Source of the DNA: Akkermansiaceae bacterium UBA3385
Lineage (GTDB): Bacteria > Verrucomicrobiota > Verrucomicrobiia > Verrucomicrobiales > Akkermansiaceae
NCBI GenBank assembly: GCA_002358905.1
Contig: DEPT01000022.1
Coordinates: forward strand, 1-64,000
Direction of reading: 5' to 3'
DNA: 64,000 bases
Positions 27,366 to 34,848 of this stretch are shown in pieces; within the stretch, counting starts at the first letter, position 1; each line of letters starts with the position of its first letter. Below the pieces are notes generated by a model. The model searched no databases. It saw only the letters and a program-made list of their open reading frames with translations, and had not been told where the DNA came from. The position numbers and the translations under genes were made by a program.

Positions 27366-28106
27366 TTAATCGGCTTGCTTAGCTTTTTGCTGGTATTTAA
27401 TGACTTTTTCCGGCTCAAAAATCCAGCTGTGGTATGGAGGACATGTTGAGTTTGCAGGTAGTAGAGGGTTATCCCAGGCTGCCCGGGCAGAGGTGGTGCC
27501 GAAAATGCCGTGCCGTGTGAATAAGGAGCCATCCCTCAGACTGTGCAGGAACCAGAATCCGTTGATGACCATCAGCCCTCCATAGATGGCATTCAGGGTG
27601 GCGCTGTGGCGGAATGGGGTGCACGTGCCGTGTAGAAGCAGGAGCAGAAGGAGGTACAGAGAGCACCCGAAAATCAATAAAGTGGTGTAAGGACAGACCT
27701 CCACCCAGAGCCCGGTTATGCTCCACAGTAATTCGCAGCTCACGAGGGTGCAAAGCAGCAGGATAATAGGCCAGACAAGATGCTTCTTAAGGCCACGCGT
27801 TTCTGCTATGTCTCCCATGTAGCAGAGCAACCAGCAAACCGCAAAGGCTGGCAGGTCATTGATGACGATGCTGGCTGCTATCAGAAACTGGTGCGGCACC
27901 TGCCACACGAACAGCTCGTGCCATTCGGGTTCATGCCCGGGTATCAGGCAGGCGCTGATGCTCAGGACAAGCGCCGCAAGTACGGGTACAAGAACCAGTA
28001 GCCAGCCCATACTCCGCTGTCCGGTGCTGAGCGGTTTCGGCATCGGGCGGGACGGTGTCATATTAGGCGAGAAAGGTGCCTTTGCTGGTCTGGTGCGTGG
28101 CTTCAT
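27366..28106 (-). CDS. Polytopic membrane protein, unknown function
   Basis: 246 residues. A basic, proline-rich cytoplasmic N-terminus (MKPRTRPAKAPFSPNMTPS) precedes five probable membrane helices (LLVLVPVLAALVLSISACLI, AFAVCWLLCYMGDI, WPIILLLCTLVSCELLW, LLIFGCSLYLLLLLLLH, LNAIYGGLMVINGFWFL) and a C-terminal tail ending KYQQKAKQAD. ATG 28106 overlaps the preceding stop by four bases (ATGA), which decides the start over ATG 28139. It is the last gene of a seven-gene operon of exported proteins and the only multi-spanning product, so it may be their membrane partner. Family unknown. Confidence 0.55.
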   Translation of the reverse strand: MKPRTRPAKAPFSPNMTPSRPMPKPLSTGQRSMGWLLVLVPVLAALVLSISACLIPGHEPEWHELFVWQVPHQFLIAASIVINDLPAFAVCWLLCYMGDIAETRGLKKHLVWPIILLLCTLVSCELLWSITGLWVEVCPYTTLLIFGCSLYLLLLLLLHGTCTPFRHSATLNAIYGGLMVINGFWFLHSLRDGSLFTRHGIFGTTSARAAWDNPLLPANSTCPPYHSWIFEPEKVIKYQQKAKQAD

Positions 28107-28576
28107 TTCTGGTTTGCGATATCGCGCATACGACGCCATTCTGCTGGGGCATCATCCGGAAGATAATTCAGACCTTTAGCCCGGTATGCGTTAAAAGCAG
28201 AGGCGTTGATGCGTAGTGTGCCATCTGCTGTACGGGAGCAGTAGGATTCGACCATCTTTACGAGAATATAGCCCTCCTTTTCGTATCCGTTGTCAAAGGT
28301 ATCGATAATGACCGGAGTGCCGGTGGCAAGGGGGTGATTGGCCGTGGCGCGCACGATACCTTGGTGAGCGATACTGGTGTATTCTCCTCCGTGATCTGTT
28401 TTACTCAGCACCTTGGTGAGTTGAATCAGTGCCACGGGATGCTGGTTCACCATGGCATGTAGCACCGGGCTAGTCGCGCAAACCGGGGTGATGGCGGGGG
28501 CCGGGAGTGTATTTGACGGGGTACAGGATGCCAGCCAGATGAGACCGAAAATCTGGAGGAACAGGTTTATTTTCAT
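28103..28576 (-). CDS. Lipoprotein, unknown function (exported-protein operon)
   Basis: 157 residues. The lipobox is clear: MKINLFLQIFGLIWLASC, with lipidation on C18. ATG 28576 gives a four-base ATGA overlap with the upstream gene. The mature part contains VALIQLTKVLS followed later by LATGTPVIIDTFDNGYEKEG. This resembles the [D]APV-L-V-E ... PGTLVLFE pattern of the proteins at 28573-29115 and 29468-31000, so the three may share one beta-barrel-like fold. No known family is recognised. Confidence 0.55.
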   Translation of the reverse strand: MKINLFLQIFGLIWLASCTPSNTLPAPAITPVCATSPVLHAMVNQHPVALIQLTKVLSKTDHGGEYTSIAHQGIVRATANHPLATGTPVIIDTFDNGYEKEGYILVKMVESYCSRTADGTLRINASAFNAYRAKGLNYLPDDAPAEWRRMRDIANQK

Positions 28577-29115
28577 GGTTTTCTGGTGACTTCGTTTGCC
28601 ATCTGTAGCCAGATGCCTTTGAGTTGCTGCGGGTAGGTGGTGAGACACCTGCCATTGAGGTAGCAGGTGTCTTCTCCATAGATATAGAGTGTATTCCCCT
28701 CTGCGGTGAGCGGGATAGCGGGAGTATCCTTCGAAATGCGCGCGAGCCACCACGGGCAGGGGGAAGGCGCGGCATCTCTGGGCGCATCACTGCGGTGTTC
28801 GAATAATACCAGGGTTCCCGGCTTGTGAGCCGGTGTGCTGGAGAGGACCACTCGGCAGATAAGGAGTCTGGTTGGACCATCGCCGGAGAATCCGTCGCGG
28901 AAGAAACAGGGCTTGTTCATTCCCCACTCGCCCGCTTGCAATTCGCGAAGCAGGAGTACAGGCGCGTTATCTTCCTGCCAGGATTTCAGGAAATAGTTCA
29001 TTTCTTCCTCCTCTGCACGGGCAGAGGAAAACAGACTCAATCCGAACAGAAGCAGGGGAAGGAGTTGCTTTATCATGGTCATTGATGGGTTAAAATATGT
29101 GTGAAGTCGTGTCAT
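28573..29115 (-). CDS. Exported protein with operon-specific repeat domain
   Basis: 180 residues from ATG 29115, which overlaps the upstream stop by four bases; ATGs at 29082 and 29076 are alternatives. The signal peptide core is LLPLLLFGLSLFSSARA with cleavage before EEEE. The mature domain (NAPVLLLRELQAGEWG, RLLICRVVLSSTPAHKPGTL, VLFEHRSD) matches the N-terminal domain of the 510-residue protein two genes upstream, evidence of duplication within the operon. Two cysteines (DTCYLNGRC) form a likely disulfide. Function unknown. Confidence 0.55.
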   Translation of the reverse strand: MTRLHTYFNPSMTMIKQLLPLLLFGLSLFSSARAEEEEMNYFLKSWQEDNAPVLLLRELQAGEWGMNKPCFFRDGFSGDGPTRLLICRVVLSSTPAHKPGTLVLFEHRSDAPRDAAPSPCPWWLARISKDTPAIPLTAEGNTLYIYGEDTCYLNGRCLTTYPQQLKGIWLQMANEVTRKP

Positions 29116-29468
29116 TCGGCCATGAGAACGCGGGCCTCCAGCTCGTACTTCTTCTGCTGAATCTGGAGTGCGGACTTTTCATCGGAAATCATTTCTGCCA
29201 GATGCAGCTGTACCTTGTAATTGCTGATGAGCTGGCGACCAAGGCGGACGAATTCACTGCTGCTGGCGCCCTGCATTTTTCTGAGGAGATAGGTTTCTTC
29301 AGCCTTGAGTACATCTGCCATGGAGCAGAGCCCCTGGCTGTAGCGTTTCGCCTGCTGCTGCACGCCGGTATCCGGGTGCTTCAGCACCCGCTGGCTGTGG
29401 CCTGTAATATCATCTGCCGCTGAGCATACAGCAGCTGCGGTCATGAAAAGGATTAGGTGTTTCATCAT
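29112..29468 (-). CDS. Small exported helical protein, unknown function
   Basis: 118 residues. Signal peptide MMKHLILFMTAAAVCSA with cleavage before ADD. The mature part is predicted helical and coiled-coil forming (ADVLKAEETYLLRKMQ; KSALQIQQKKYELEARVLMAE), somewhat like the helical hairpins of OMF/TolC-associated proteins, but far too short for that family. It overlaps the upstream stop by one base and the downstream start by four bases. Confidence 0.5.
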   Translation of the reverse strand: MMKHLILFMTAAAVCSAADDITGHSQRVLKHPDTGVQQQAKRYSQGLCSMADVLKAEETYLLRKMQGASSSEFVRLGRQLISNYKVQLHLAEMISDEKSALQIQQKKYELEARVLMAE

Positions 29469-31000
29469 TATTGTTCAGGTGTGAAGATTCGGCCAATACG
29501 GCCATCGTTGTGCAGGAGCACGTGGGCTCCCTTCTTGTCAGCTGGGAAGATGAGGAGATAATCACCCAGACCGTTGACATTGTAGGCAGCCTGGATCAGC
29601 AGTCCTTGCTGCTGCAGGGCCTCTGTGGCAATCCGGCGGGCTTCCTCCGTGTCGATATGCTTCAGTTTCTGTTGTGGCATTTCCTTGCCGAACAGCTCGG
29701 GATAGTCGCTCAGCACTTTCTGCATGGCTTCGGCCTGGAGCGGGGTGGCTTTCTTGTGCATGAATTGGAAGTCATCCTGCCCCAGGTGCGTGATGTTCTC
29801 GGCGGGTGACCAGATGGTATCCGCCTTCGCGAAGCCCAGGAAGATTTCGCCCTCTGCCGGGTAGGTGCCGGCCGGGCGTTTCTCTCCCTCCACCTTGCGC
29901 CAGAAGGACAATCGGGTGCCGGGCTTCCATTGTCCCTTCAGGCACTCCTGCACCTCCAGCACATTGTATTCGCGCTTGTAGAGATGAGCAAGGCGCTTAT
30001 CCTCAAAATCGATAAGCTGCGTACTGATGTAGCGGCAGCGCAGCACGGAATCCCAGCGTTCCGCACCCTTGTACACAAAATGGCAGGCTCGCTCCAGGTC
30101 TGTAACGGTGCGGGCGGCAGCGGCATCCGGCATGTAGGGGCTGTATTCTGACCACTGCAGCGGGACAACGGGGGCGTTCTCCGGGGCGAGCAGGGCAGCT
30201 ATCTTGTCGGTGTTTCTCGTGTTGCCGGGGATAAAGCGGCAATGCTCCCGGTTCAGGTGCAGGGTGTTGCCTTCGCGCTGGAACTGGTCGGTGAGCAGGA
30301 ATATGCCGAAACTGCCACGCACGCGAGCCTCGTGCTCCTGCTTTTCCTCCGGGGTGATGTCGGGGCCGCTCACTTCGGCCACCGGCCAGTGCAGCAGGAT
30401 GCGTTCGCCGGGCTGGTACCCCTTGCACCAGGCTGCAGGCAGGGCCATGCTGCATTCCAGCGCAAAATCCTCATACCACTTGCCGTCTGCTTCGTAGCGG
30501 CGGCTGTGGGGCTTCCATGTCTCCCGGCAGATGATGGGGAGCCTCCGCACTTCTTCCTCTGAAACTTGCTGCTTCACATAGTTTGTGATGCCGGACCAGC
30601 TGGCCTCCTGAGGCCAGGTAAAGTCCTTCAGCCCCTCCGTGGTGGCTATGGCTGCAGCGGGGGCCACGGCATGCAGCATTTCATTCCGGGTATGCAGTGC
30701 GCGCAGGTTCTGAACCTTCTTCAGATTCACCAGCCAGCGGCGAGCGGGCCCCTGTGTGGCCGGGGAGATGCCCTCCGTATCCAGCAGAAGCAGGGTGCCG
30801 GGCTGAATCATGCTGTCTGTCTCTGCCAGCACACGTACGGCCAGTTTCCGGGCAATGCTGAAATCCGGGTCAATTACCTCTTCTACCAGCACCACAGGGG
30901 CATCGGCCTTCTGCCACTGCAGCAGGGTATCGGTATTGTTTCCCAGGGCGGTCAGCGGTGTCAGCGCCAGCCCGAGCATCATCATGATAGTTGTTTTCAT
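29468..31000 (-). CDS. Large exported multi-domain protein, unknown function
   Basis: 510 residues with a signal peptide (MKTTIMMMLGLALTPLTALG). Three related beta-rich modules are visible. Module 1 has APVVLVEEVIDPDFSIARKL and PGTLLLLDTEG. Module 2 has RRLPIICRETWKPHSRRYEA and PGERILLHWPVAE. Module 3 has VLRCRYISTQLIDFEDKRLA and KGQWKPGTRLSFWRK. Each runs from a V-L/C-R strand to a PG-T/E-L strand, a pattern reminiscent of OB or netrin-like folds. A C-terminal region ends GDYLLIFPADKKGAHVLLHN, possibly a PepSY-like domain. It overlaps its upstream neighbour by four bases. No family is assigned. Confidence 0.55.
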   Translation of the reverse strand: MKTTIMMMLGLALTPLTALGNNTDTLLQWQKADAPVVLVEEVIDPDFSIARKLAVRVLAETDSMIQPGTLLLLDTEGISPATQGPARRWLVNLKKVQNLRALHTRNEMLHAVAPAAAIATTEGLKDFTWPQEASWSGITNYVKQQVSEEEVRRLPIICRETWKPHSRRYEADGKWYEDFALECSMALPAAWCKGYQPGERILLHWPVAEVSGPDITPEEKQEHEARVRGSFGIFLLTDQFQREGNTLHLNREHCRFIPGNTRNTDKIAALLAPENAPVVPLQWSEYSPYMPDAAAARTVTDLERACHFVYKGAERWDSVLRCRYISTQLIDFEDKRLAHLYKREYNVLEVQECLKGQWKPGTRLSFWRKVEGEKRPAGTYPAEGEIFLGFAKADTIWSPAENITHLGQDDFQFMHKKATPLQAEAMQKVLSDYPELFGKEMPQQKLKHIDTEEARRIATEALQQQGLLIQAAYNVNGLGDYLLIFPADKKGAHVLLHNDGRIGRIFTPEQ

Positions 31001-31584
31001 TCGCCTAAATCCTCTTTTGAATCAATTTCTGCGAACATCCTGCAGGTCTTCTCCGGTTTGTCGAAGCGGAAACATTTGCTGATGTTCAGCTGCCCGGAGA
31101 TACTGCGGTAGTGGACGGTTAATCCTTGCTCCGTAAGTTGTGTTTTCCCGGGGATGAAACGCAGATACCGGGTTACAAAGTTGTATTCACCAACGCGTTC
31201 GTATTCCTTTCTGCCGTTGAGCCGGAATACCGTGAAAACCCTGTTCGAAGCACCGCAGCCAGGCTCTGCAATGAACGCGATGATGCTGCCGTCTTCGCTC
31301 GTTATCCATTCATCCTTTGTGGTATAGCCCGCGATGAGACTCAGTTGCAGCAGGTCTGCCACGCGCGCAGCGGGCAGGGACTTTTTGCCTGTCCAGTAGA
31401 GCTGGTTCTCGGGATTATCGCCGATAGCGTAGCGCTTCGCCGCTTCCGGCGTGTCGCCCTTTTCGAGGAGCTCAGCTTCTGCCGCCAGTGCCTGACTGGC
31501 TGCGTTTTCGTAGCGGGGGTAGTCGCCAGCCAGGGCAGAGGTGAGCAGGATGGTTGAAAGAAGGATGGATATGGGAAATTTCAT
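30997..31584 (-). CDS. Exported protein, unknown function
   Basis: 195 residues. Signal peptide MKFPISILLSTILLTSALAG. The mature part begins with a helical segment (ASQALAAEAELLEKGDTPEA) and then alternating strands (GSIIAFIAEPGCGASNRVFT; QGLTVHYRSISGQLN). Its stop overlaps the next start by four bases. It begins 18 bp after the preceding gene. No known family. Confidence 0.5.
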   Translation of the reverse strand: MKFPISILLSTILLTSALAGDYPRYENAASQALAAEAELLEKGDTPEAAKRYAIGDNPENQLYWTGKKSLPAARVADLLQLSLIAGYTTKDEWITSEDGSIIAFIAEPGCGASNRVFTVFRLNGRKEYERVGEYNFVTRYLRFIPGKTQLTEQGLTVHYRSISGQLNISKCFRFDKPEKTCRMFAEIDSKEDLGE

Positions 31585-31602
31585 GGTTTGGTGGAGTAAT
31601 TG

Positions 31603-32436
31603 TCATCGGCCTAATCCGCCGGTGAGGAGCGTGAGAAATTGTTCAAAATGGTTCTGAAGCATCAGCTGCATGGCGGTCTTGGCATCGGGTGTGGTGTTGC
31701 CCTGCAGTCCGGGAGTGGGGCAGTGCATGTGCGCGGCGCGGTCGGCATATTTCTGCCAGGCGGCATAGGCAGCCTGGAATCGGGCGGCGCAGTTGCTTGT
31801 ATAATCCTGCGGGGCGTTTTCCATCGGCGTGTTGGTGATGAACTCGCAGGGCGGACGGTCACCTGCCAGCAGGTTGAGCATGAAGGCAACACGCTGCTTG
31901 TGGAGTTCGCTCCGGTGCTCGTGATACTCGGCCCAGGCGTTGCGGAAGGTGTCGAAGTTCCGGGAGATGCGCTGTTGCAAGGCTTCGCTCAGGGCATCCT
32001 GCTCAGGTTGAATGTGTATGGTGCGATTCCTGGTGGTGAGCATCGAGTTGAGCCTCAGTTGCTCCATGTCCTTGGTGAAGAGAATATCCAGTGCTCGGTG
32101 GTATTGCGTCAGTGCGCTCAGGTAGAGCTCCGGCTTTGTGCTGCGCAGGGGGGCCATGGAATACACCGCAAAATTAGTTAGCGCAGCGTGGGCTTCCGTT
32201 GCTGCCTGCATGTATTCATCGAGCGCCGTATTGACCTGCCTGATTTCCTGTTCGCTGAGGGTGCTCAGAGTATCCTTTTCCCGGGAGATTTTAATGTCCT
32301 GCTTCCAGTGCTGGTGTATGGTCAGCATGCCGTTTCCTTCCTGGCGGTAGGTGTACATATTTTCTCCCAGGAAGAGACTGGCCCAGACCGGGGGCATTAT
32401 CATGGCGGACAAAGCAAGGGCAAAAAGGAACTTCAT
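31603..32436 (-). CDS. Exported helical protein, first gene of the seven-gene operon
   Basis: 277 residues. Signal peptide MKFLFALALSAMIMPPVWA. The mature part is largely helical with conserved-looking charged heptads (EQEIRQVNTALDEYMQAAT; ALQQRISRNFDTFRNAWAEY) and two separated cysteines (PPCEF, SNCAAR, HMHCPTP region). It has the only clear promoter upstream of the operon. Function unknown; helical periplasmic proteins of this kind recur at 41000-43410. Confidence 0.5.
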   Translation of the reverse strand: MKFLFALALSAMIMPPVWASLFLGENMYTYRQEGNGMLTIHQHWKQDIKISREKDTLSTLSEQEIRQVNTALDEYMQAATEAHAALTNFAVYSMAPLRSTKPELYLSALTQYHRALDILFTKDMEQLRLNSMLTTRNRTIHIQPEQDALSEALQQRISRNFDTFRNAWAEYHEHRSELHKQRVAFMLNLLAGDRPPCEFITNTPMENAPQDYTSNCAARFQAAYAAWQKYADRAAHMHCPTPGLQGNTTPDAKTAMQLMLQNHFEQFLTLLTGGLGR

Positions 32437-32453
32437 AGCGCGTAATCCCCTTT

Positions 32454-32482
32454 ATGATATGCGTAAAGAAAAAAAAAGTCAA
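32454..32482 (-). promoter_or_regulatory. Promoter of the seven-gene exported-protein operon
   Basis: Minus strand: TTGACT (32482-32477), 17-bp spacer that is mostly T, TATCAT (32459-32454). A purine stretch AAAGGGGA lies between the promoter and ATG 32436. Confidence 0.6.
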
Positions 32483-32797
32483 TATCTAACAGGTGTTATT
32501 TGGAAAATCGGGAATTGGTGAGCTGCTGTTTTTGTCGGGGAGGAGGGACTTAAATCCGTCACTGGTTATCTTTTCGGGGTTGATGACCTGGCTCCGAACC
32601 CAATGCCGATGCCTTGGTGGTGGAACTGTTGTATTGTGCCGGATTTATTTGCCTGTGTGTGTTTCGGATGACGATGCCCTGATTCGCTGCCTGTCAGGAA
32701 AGAAAACGCAGACCGTTTATTTTTAGTGAGGATTGGCAGGTGAAGGATGGTAAACCAGTGGCTACTCGTTAGAGAAAGACCCTTATCTGCGGCCCTC
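32483..32797. other. Gene-free interval
   Basis: About 315 bp without a convincing gene. A 77-codon frame at 32493-32726 contains the RRDLNPS word common in spurious frames, and I see no complete tRNA. GAGGGACTTAAATCCGTC near 32546 resembles half of a decayed RAYT-type REP. Confidence 0.4.
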
Positions 32798-33067
32798 TTA
32801 GCGCGATTTCCTTTTCTTGAAAATCCAGCGGAGCGCGGCAATTGTGTAGAGCAGGGCAATGGCGGCTATCAGCAGACAAGCCCAGACAGGAAGCTGTTCC
32901 TCTATTTCATAATGCACCATAATCGGTCCATCCTCAGAGCACAGAATGGGCGGGTGCGTATTGTACCAGTGCAGCTGCAGTAACTCTACCGCTGCCAGCA
33001 GCGCAACCACTGAGGGCACCAAGGTGAGTCCAAGAAATAGGCGAAGAATGATGCGGAGAAAATTCAT
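32798..33067 (-). CDS. Two-helix membrane protein, unknown function
   Basis: 89 residues with two membrane helices: LRIILRLFLGLTLVPSVVALLAAV at the N-terminus and VWACLLIAAIALLYTIAALRW near the end. Between them is a roughly 35-residue periplasmic loop (NTHPPILCSEDGPIMVHYEI), and the C-terminus is basic (IFKKRKSR). Both ends are expected in the cytoplasm. It has its own promoter and is not overlapped by neighbours. No family recognised. Confidence 0.55.
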   Translation of the reverse strand: MNFLRIILRLFLGLTLVPSVVALLAAVELLQLHWYNTHPPILCSEDGPIMVHYEIEEQLPVWACLLIAAIALLYTIAALRWIFKKRKSR

Positions 33068-33086
33068 GAATTGCTCTTGAAAATTG

Positions 33087-33115
33087 ATTGTAATTCATCA
33101 GGGCTTGATAATCAA
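33087..33115 (-). promoter_or_regulatory. Promoter of the two-helix membrane protein gene
   Basis: Minus strand: TTGATT (33115-33110), 17-bp spacer, TACAAT (33092-33087). Nineteen bases, including AAGAG, separate it from ATG 33067. Confidence 0.6.
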
Positions 33116-33161
33116 GCACTATTCATGTTTTCTTGAAAGAAGTGGAAAATGAGGGGCGTTT

Positions 33162-33632
33162 TCATCTCCCCGGCTGTTGCAGAATCTCCTGAAAACGGCG
33201 GTAATCCTCGCTGGGCAGGGTGAGGGTGCTGTGGTAGGGCGCGGACGGGTTATCAGCATCGATGATTTCCCAATTTGTGAGGGATTTGAACTCACACCCC
33301 TGTGAATCCAGAAAGGTAATTCTGATGGTTACGCCGGGGGTGGCACACAGCCCGCCCCATTGGGTAATGGGCTGCACTCGGGAGAGAATGTCCTTCATTT
33401 CCACCATTGCATCAGGGGAAAGCTTCCATATTTCCTCCCCGCATCTCACGTGAATACGTCTGCATTCCTGTGTCGCTTTCTGTATCTGCATCGCTCTGCG
33501 GGATGCGTGTGCAGACAGGTGTTCCATGCGTTTGACCCGCAGATGCTGGCGCTGCTGTGCTGGTTCCGGATTGCTGGAGCAGGCACAGAGCAGGGCTCCT
33601 GCCACACAGAAGAGAAAAAGGCGGGGTTTCAT
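33162..33632 (-). CDS. Lipoprotein, unknown function
   Basis: 156 residues. Signal sequence MKPRLFLFCVAGALLCACS with a lipobox at LLCAC, so lipidation on C18 is likely. The first half of the mature part is basic and helical (RQHLRVKRMEHLSAHASRRA); the second half is beta-rich (GVTIRITFLDSQGCEFKSL). A -10-like TAGTAT lies six bases before the ATG, suggesting a leaderless transcript divergent from the next gene. No family recognised. Confidence 0.5.
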   Translation of the reverse strand: MKPRLFLFCVAGALLCACSSNPEPAQQRQHLRVKRMEHLSAHASRRAMQIQKATQECRRIHVRCGEEIWKLSPDAMVEMKDILSRVQPITQWGGLCATPGVTIRITFLDSQGCEFKSLTNWEIIDADNPSAPYHSTLTLPSEDYRRFQEILQQPGR

Positions 33633-33638
33633 AAGTTC

Positions 33639-33667
33639 ATACTAGCATTACCGACATCCCCTGAACA
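33639..33667 (-). promoter_or_regulatory. Promoter of the lipoprotein gene at 33162-33632 (leaderless)
   Basis: Minus strand: weak TGTTCA (33667-33662), 17-bp spacer, good TAGTAT (33644-33639), six bases to ATG 33632. Confidence 0.4.
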
Positions 33668-33734
33668 GAAAAATATACCCGGGCGGTGGAAAAATCTTCC
33701 TTTGAGTGTCTCCATATGCTTAAATGCTTTCGGT

Positions 33735-34733
33735 ATGCTACGCTTCATCTTCAGCCAATGTTTCTCTGCCTTTCTTGGTGCGGTGATGGTGGCTTCTGTC
33801 CATGGGGCTGAGCCTGCGGATACACCGCTAGAGCGCGTTCAGCAGGTGTTTCCTGGGGCGGCCGGGTGGAAGAGCTTCCGCCTTTCGGATGATATGCAGC
33901 TGCAGCGTTGCCTGATGCCCGATAAAGCCACGCACATGTACTGCGTCACCTGCAGCGCGAAGGGTGATTTCCAGCTGGTAAAAACGCATGCAGTAATGGC
34001 GGTGGATGATCAGTTTGCCCGCTTCTCGCTGAAGAACGGCACGGTGCTGGCTTACCACTCCTGCGGCGAGGTGCTGGCGCGCCTGCCATTGTGGGACGCA
34101 CCGCCCGCACTCTATGCCCCGGCTGTGGAAATGGTGCGCCTGCGCCTGACCGGCACCGACGATAACCTGCTTCTCTGCGAGGCCGAGAACCTGACCAGGG
34201 TGCCCGTTCTGTTGCGCCCAGGGCGGGTGAAGATTATCACCACCGAGCAGGGCGAGGTGATGTGGAGTAACCTGCTGGTGAGACTTCTGCAAGAAACTCT
34301 GCTGCCGCCTCGCGGGAAGGTTCAGCTCCAGCTTGACCTTGCGACAAAAAGAATCACCAATCCCAAAGGCTTAATGCGAAAGGAACGCGTGGACCTGGTG
34401 TATCTGGCGGATGATGTGGCACCAGCGGCTGATTCCCTCGCCATTGCCCCGGCGGTTATACTGCAGCCCGGCATGCCGGAGCTGGGGGAACTCGGCGGCT
34501 TCTTCCCCATCCGGCTGCGCGATGACCTGGCCGTGGTTCATCGGTCTGGTATAAGCGGTTATGCGGGAGCCCGCCAGCTGGATTTCTACCGTCTGCGCAA
34601 TGGTGTGTGGCAGCATGTCTCCAGCCCGGTGGTGCGTAGTACCAGATCGCCGAGTCGGTTTAAATGTGTGGATGATGAGGTGCGTGTTTATGATATTGAA
34701 GGGCGTAAACTGGCCGAAATTACGTTGCCCTGA
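33735..34733 (+). CDS. Exported protein, unknown function
   Basis: 332 residues from ATG 33735. Signal peptide MLRFIFSQCFSAFLGAVMVA with probable cleavage at VHGA. The mature protein is beta-rich with two cysteines close together (MYCVTCSA). It ends with a propeller-like strand set (DEVRVYDIEGRKLAEITLP). The frame is open back to 33360 but that stretch overlaps the divergent lipoprotein gene and has no signal peptide at its start. It is followed by a short hairpin (GCTGGTT 34740-34746 with AACCAGC 34751-34757). No family recognised. Confidence 0.55.
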   Translation: MLRFIFSQCFSAFLGAVMVASVHGAEPADTPLERVQQVFPGAAGWKSFRLSDDMQLQRCLMPDKATHMYCVTCSAKGDFQLVKTHAVMAVDDQFARFSLKNGTVLAYHSCGEVLARLPLWDAPPALYAPAVEMVRLRLTGTDDNLLLCEAENLTRVPVLLRPGRVKIITTEQGEVMWSNLLVRLLQETLLPPRGKVQLQLDLATKRITNPKGLMRKERVDLVYLADDVAPAADSLAIAPAVILQPGMPELGELGGFFPIRLRDDLAVVHRSGISGYAGARQLDFYRLRNGVWQHVSSPVVRSTRSPSRFKCVDDEVRVYDIEGRKLAEITLP

Positions 34734-34848
34734 TGAGAGGCTGGTTGAGTAACCAGCATTAGAAATCAGCAAAAATCTTCGGGCCAAACATGCATTCCTA
34801 TGCACTTTTGGTTCGACACCGGGAACGATATATGGTAGTTATGAGTTA

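Noticed and set aside
27305..27532. Upstream extension of the fucosidase gene by 76 codons
   Set aside because: It overlaps the neighbouring membrane-protein gene and would bury the signal peptide.
32493..32726. 77-codon frame with RRDLNPS, possibly antisense to a tRNA T-arm
   Set aside because: Only a loose T-arm match; no acceptor or anticodon stem can be drawn, so neither a tRNA nor a protein is supported.
34738..34848. Riboswitch before the GH35 gene
   Set aside because: The interval is short and contains only one small hairpin and a promoter-like sequence, with no known aptamer features.
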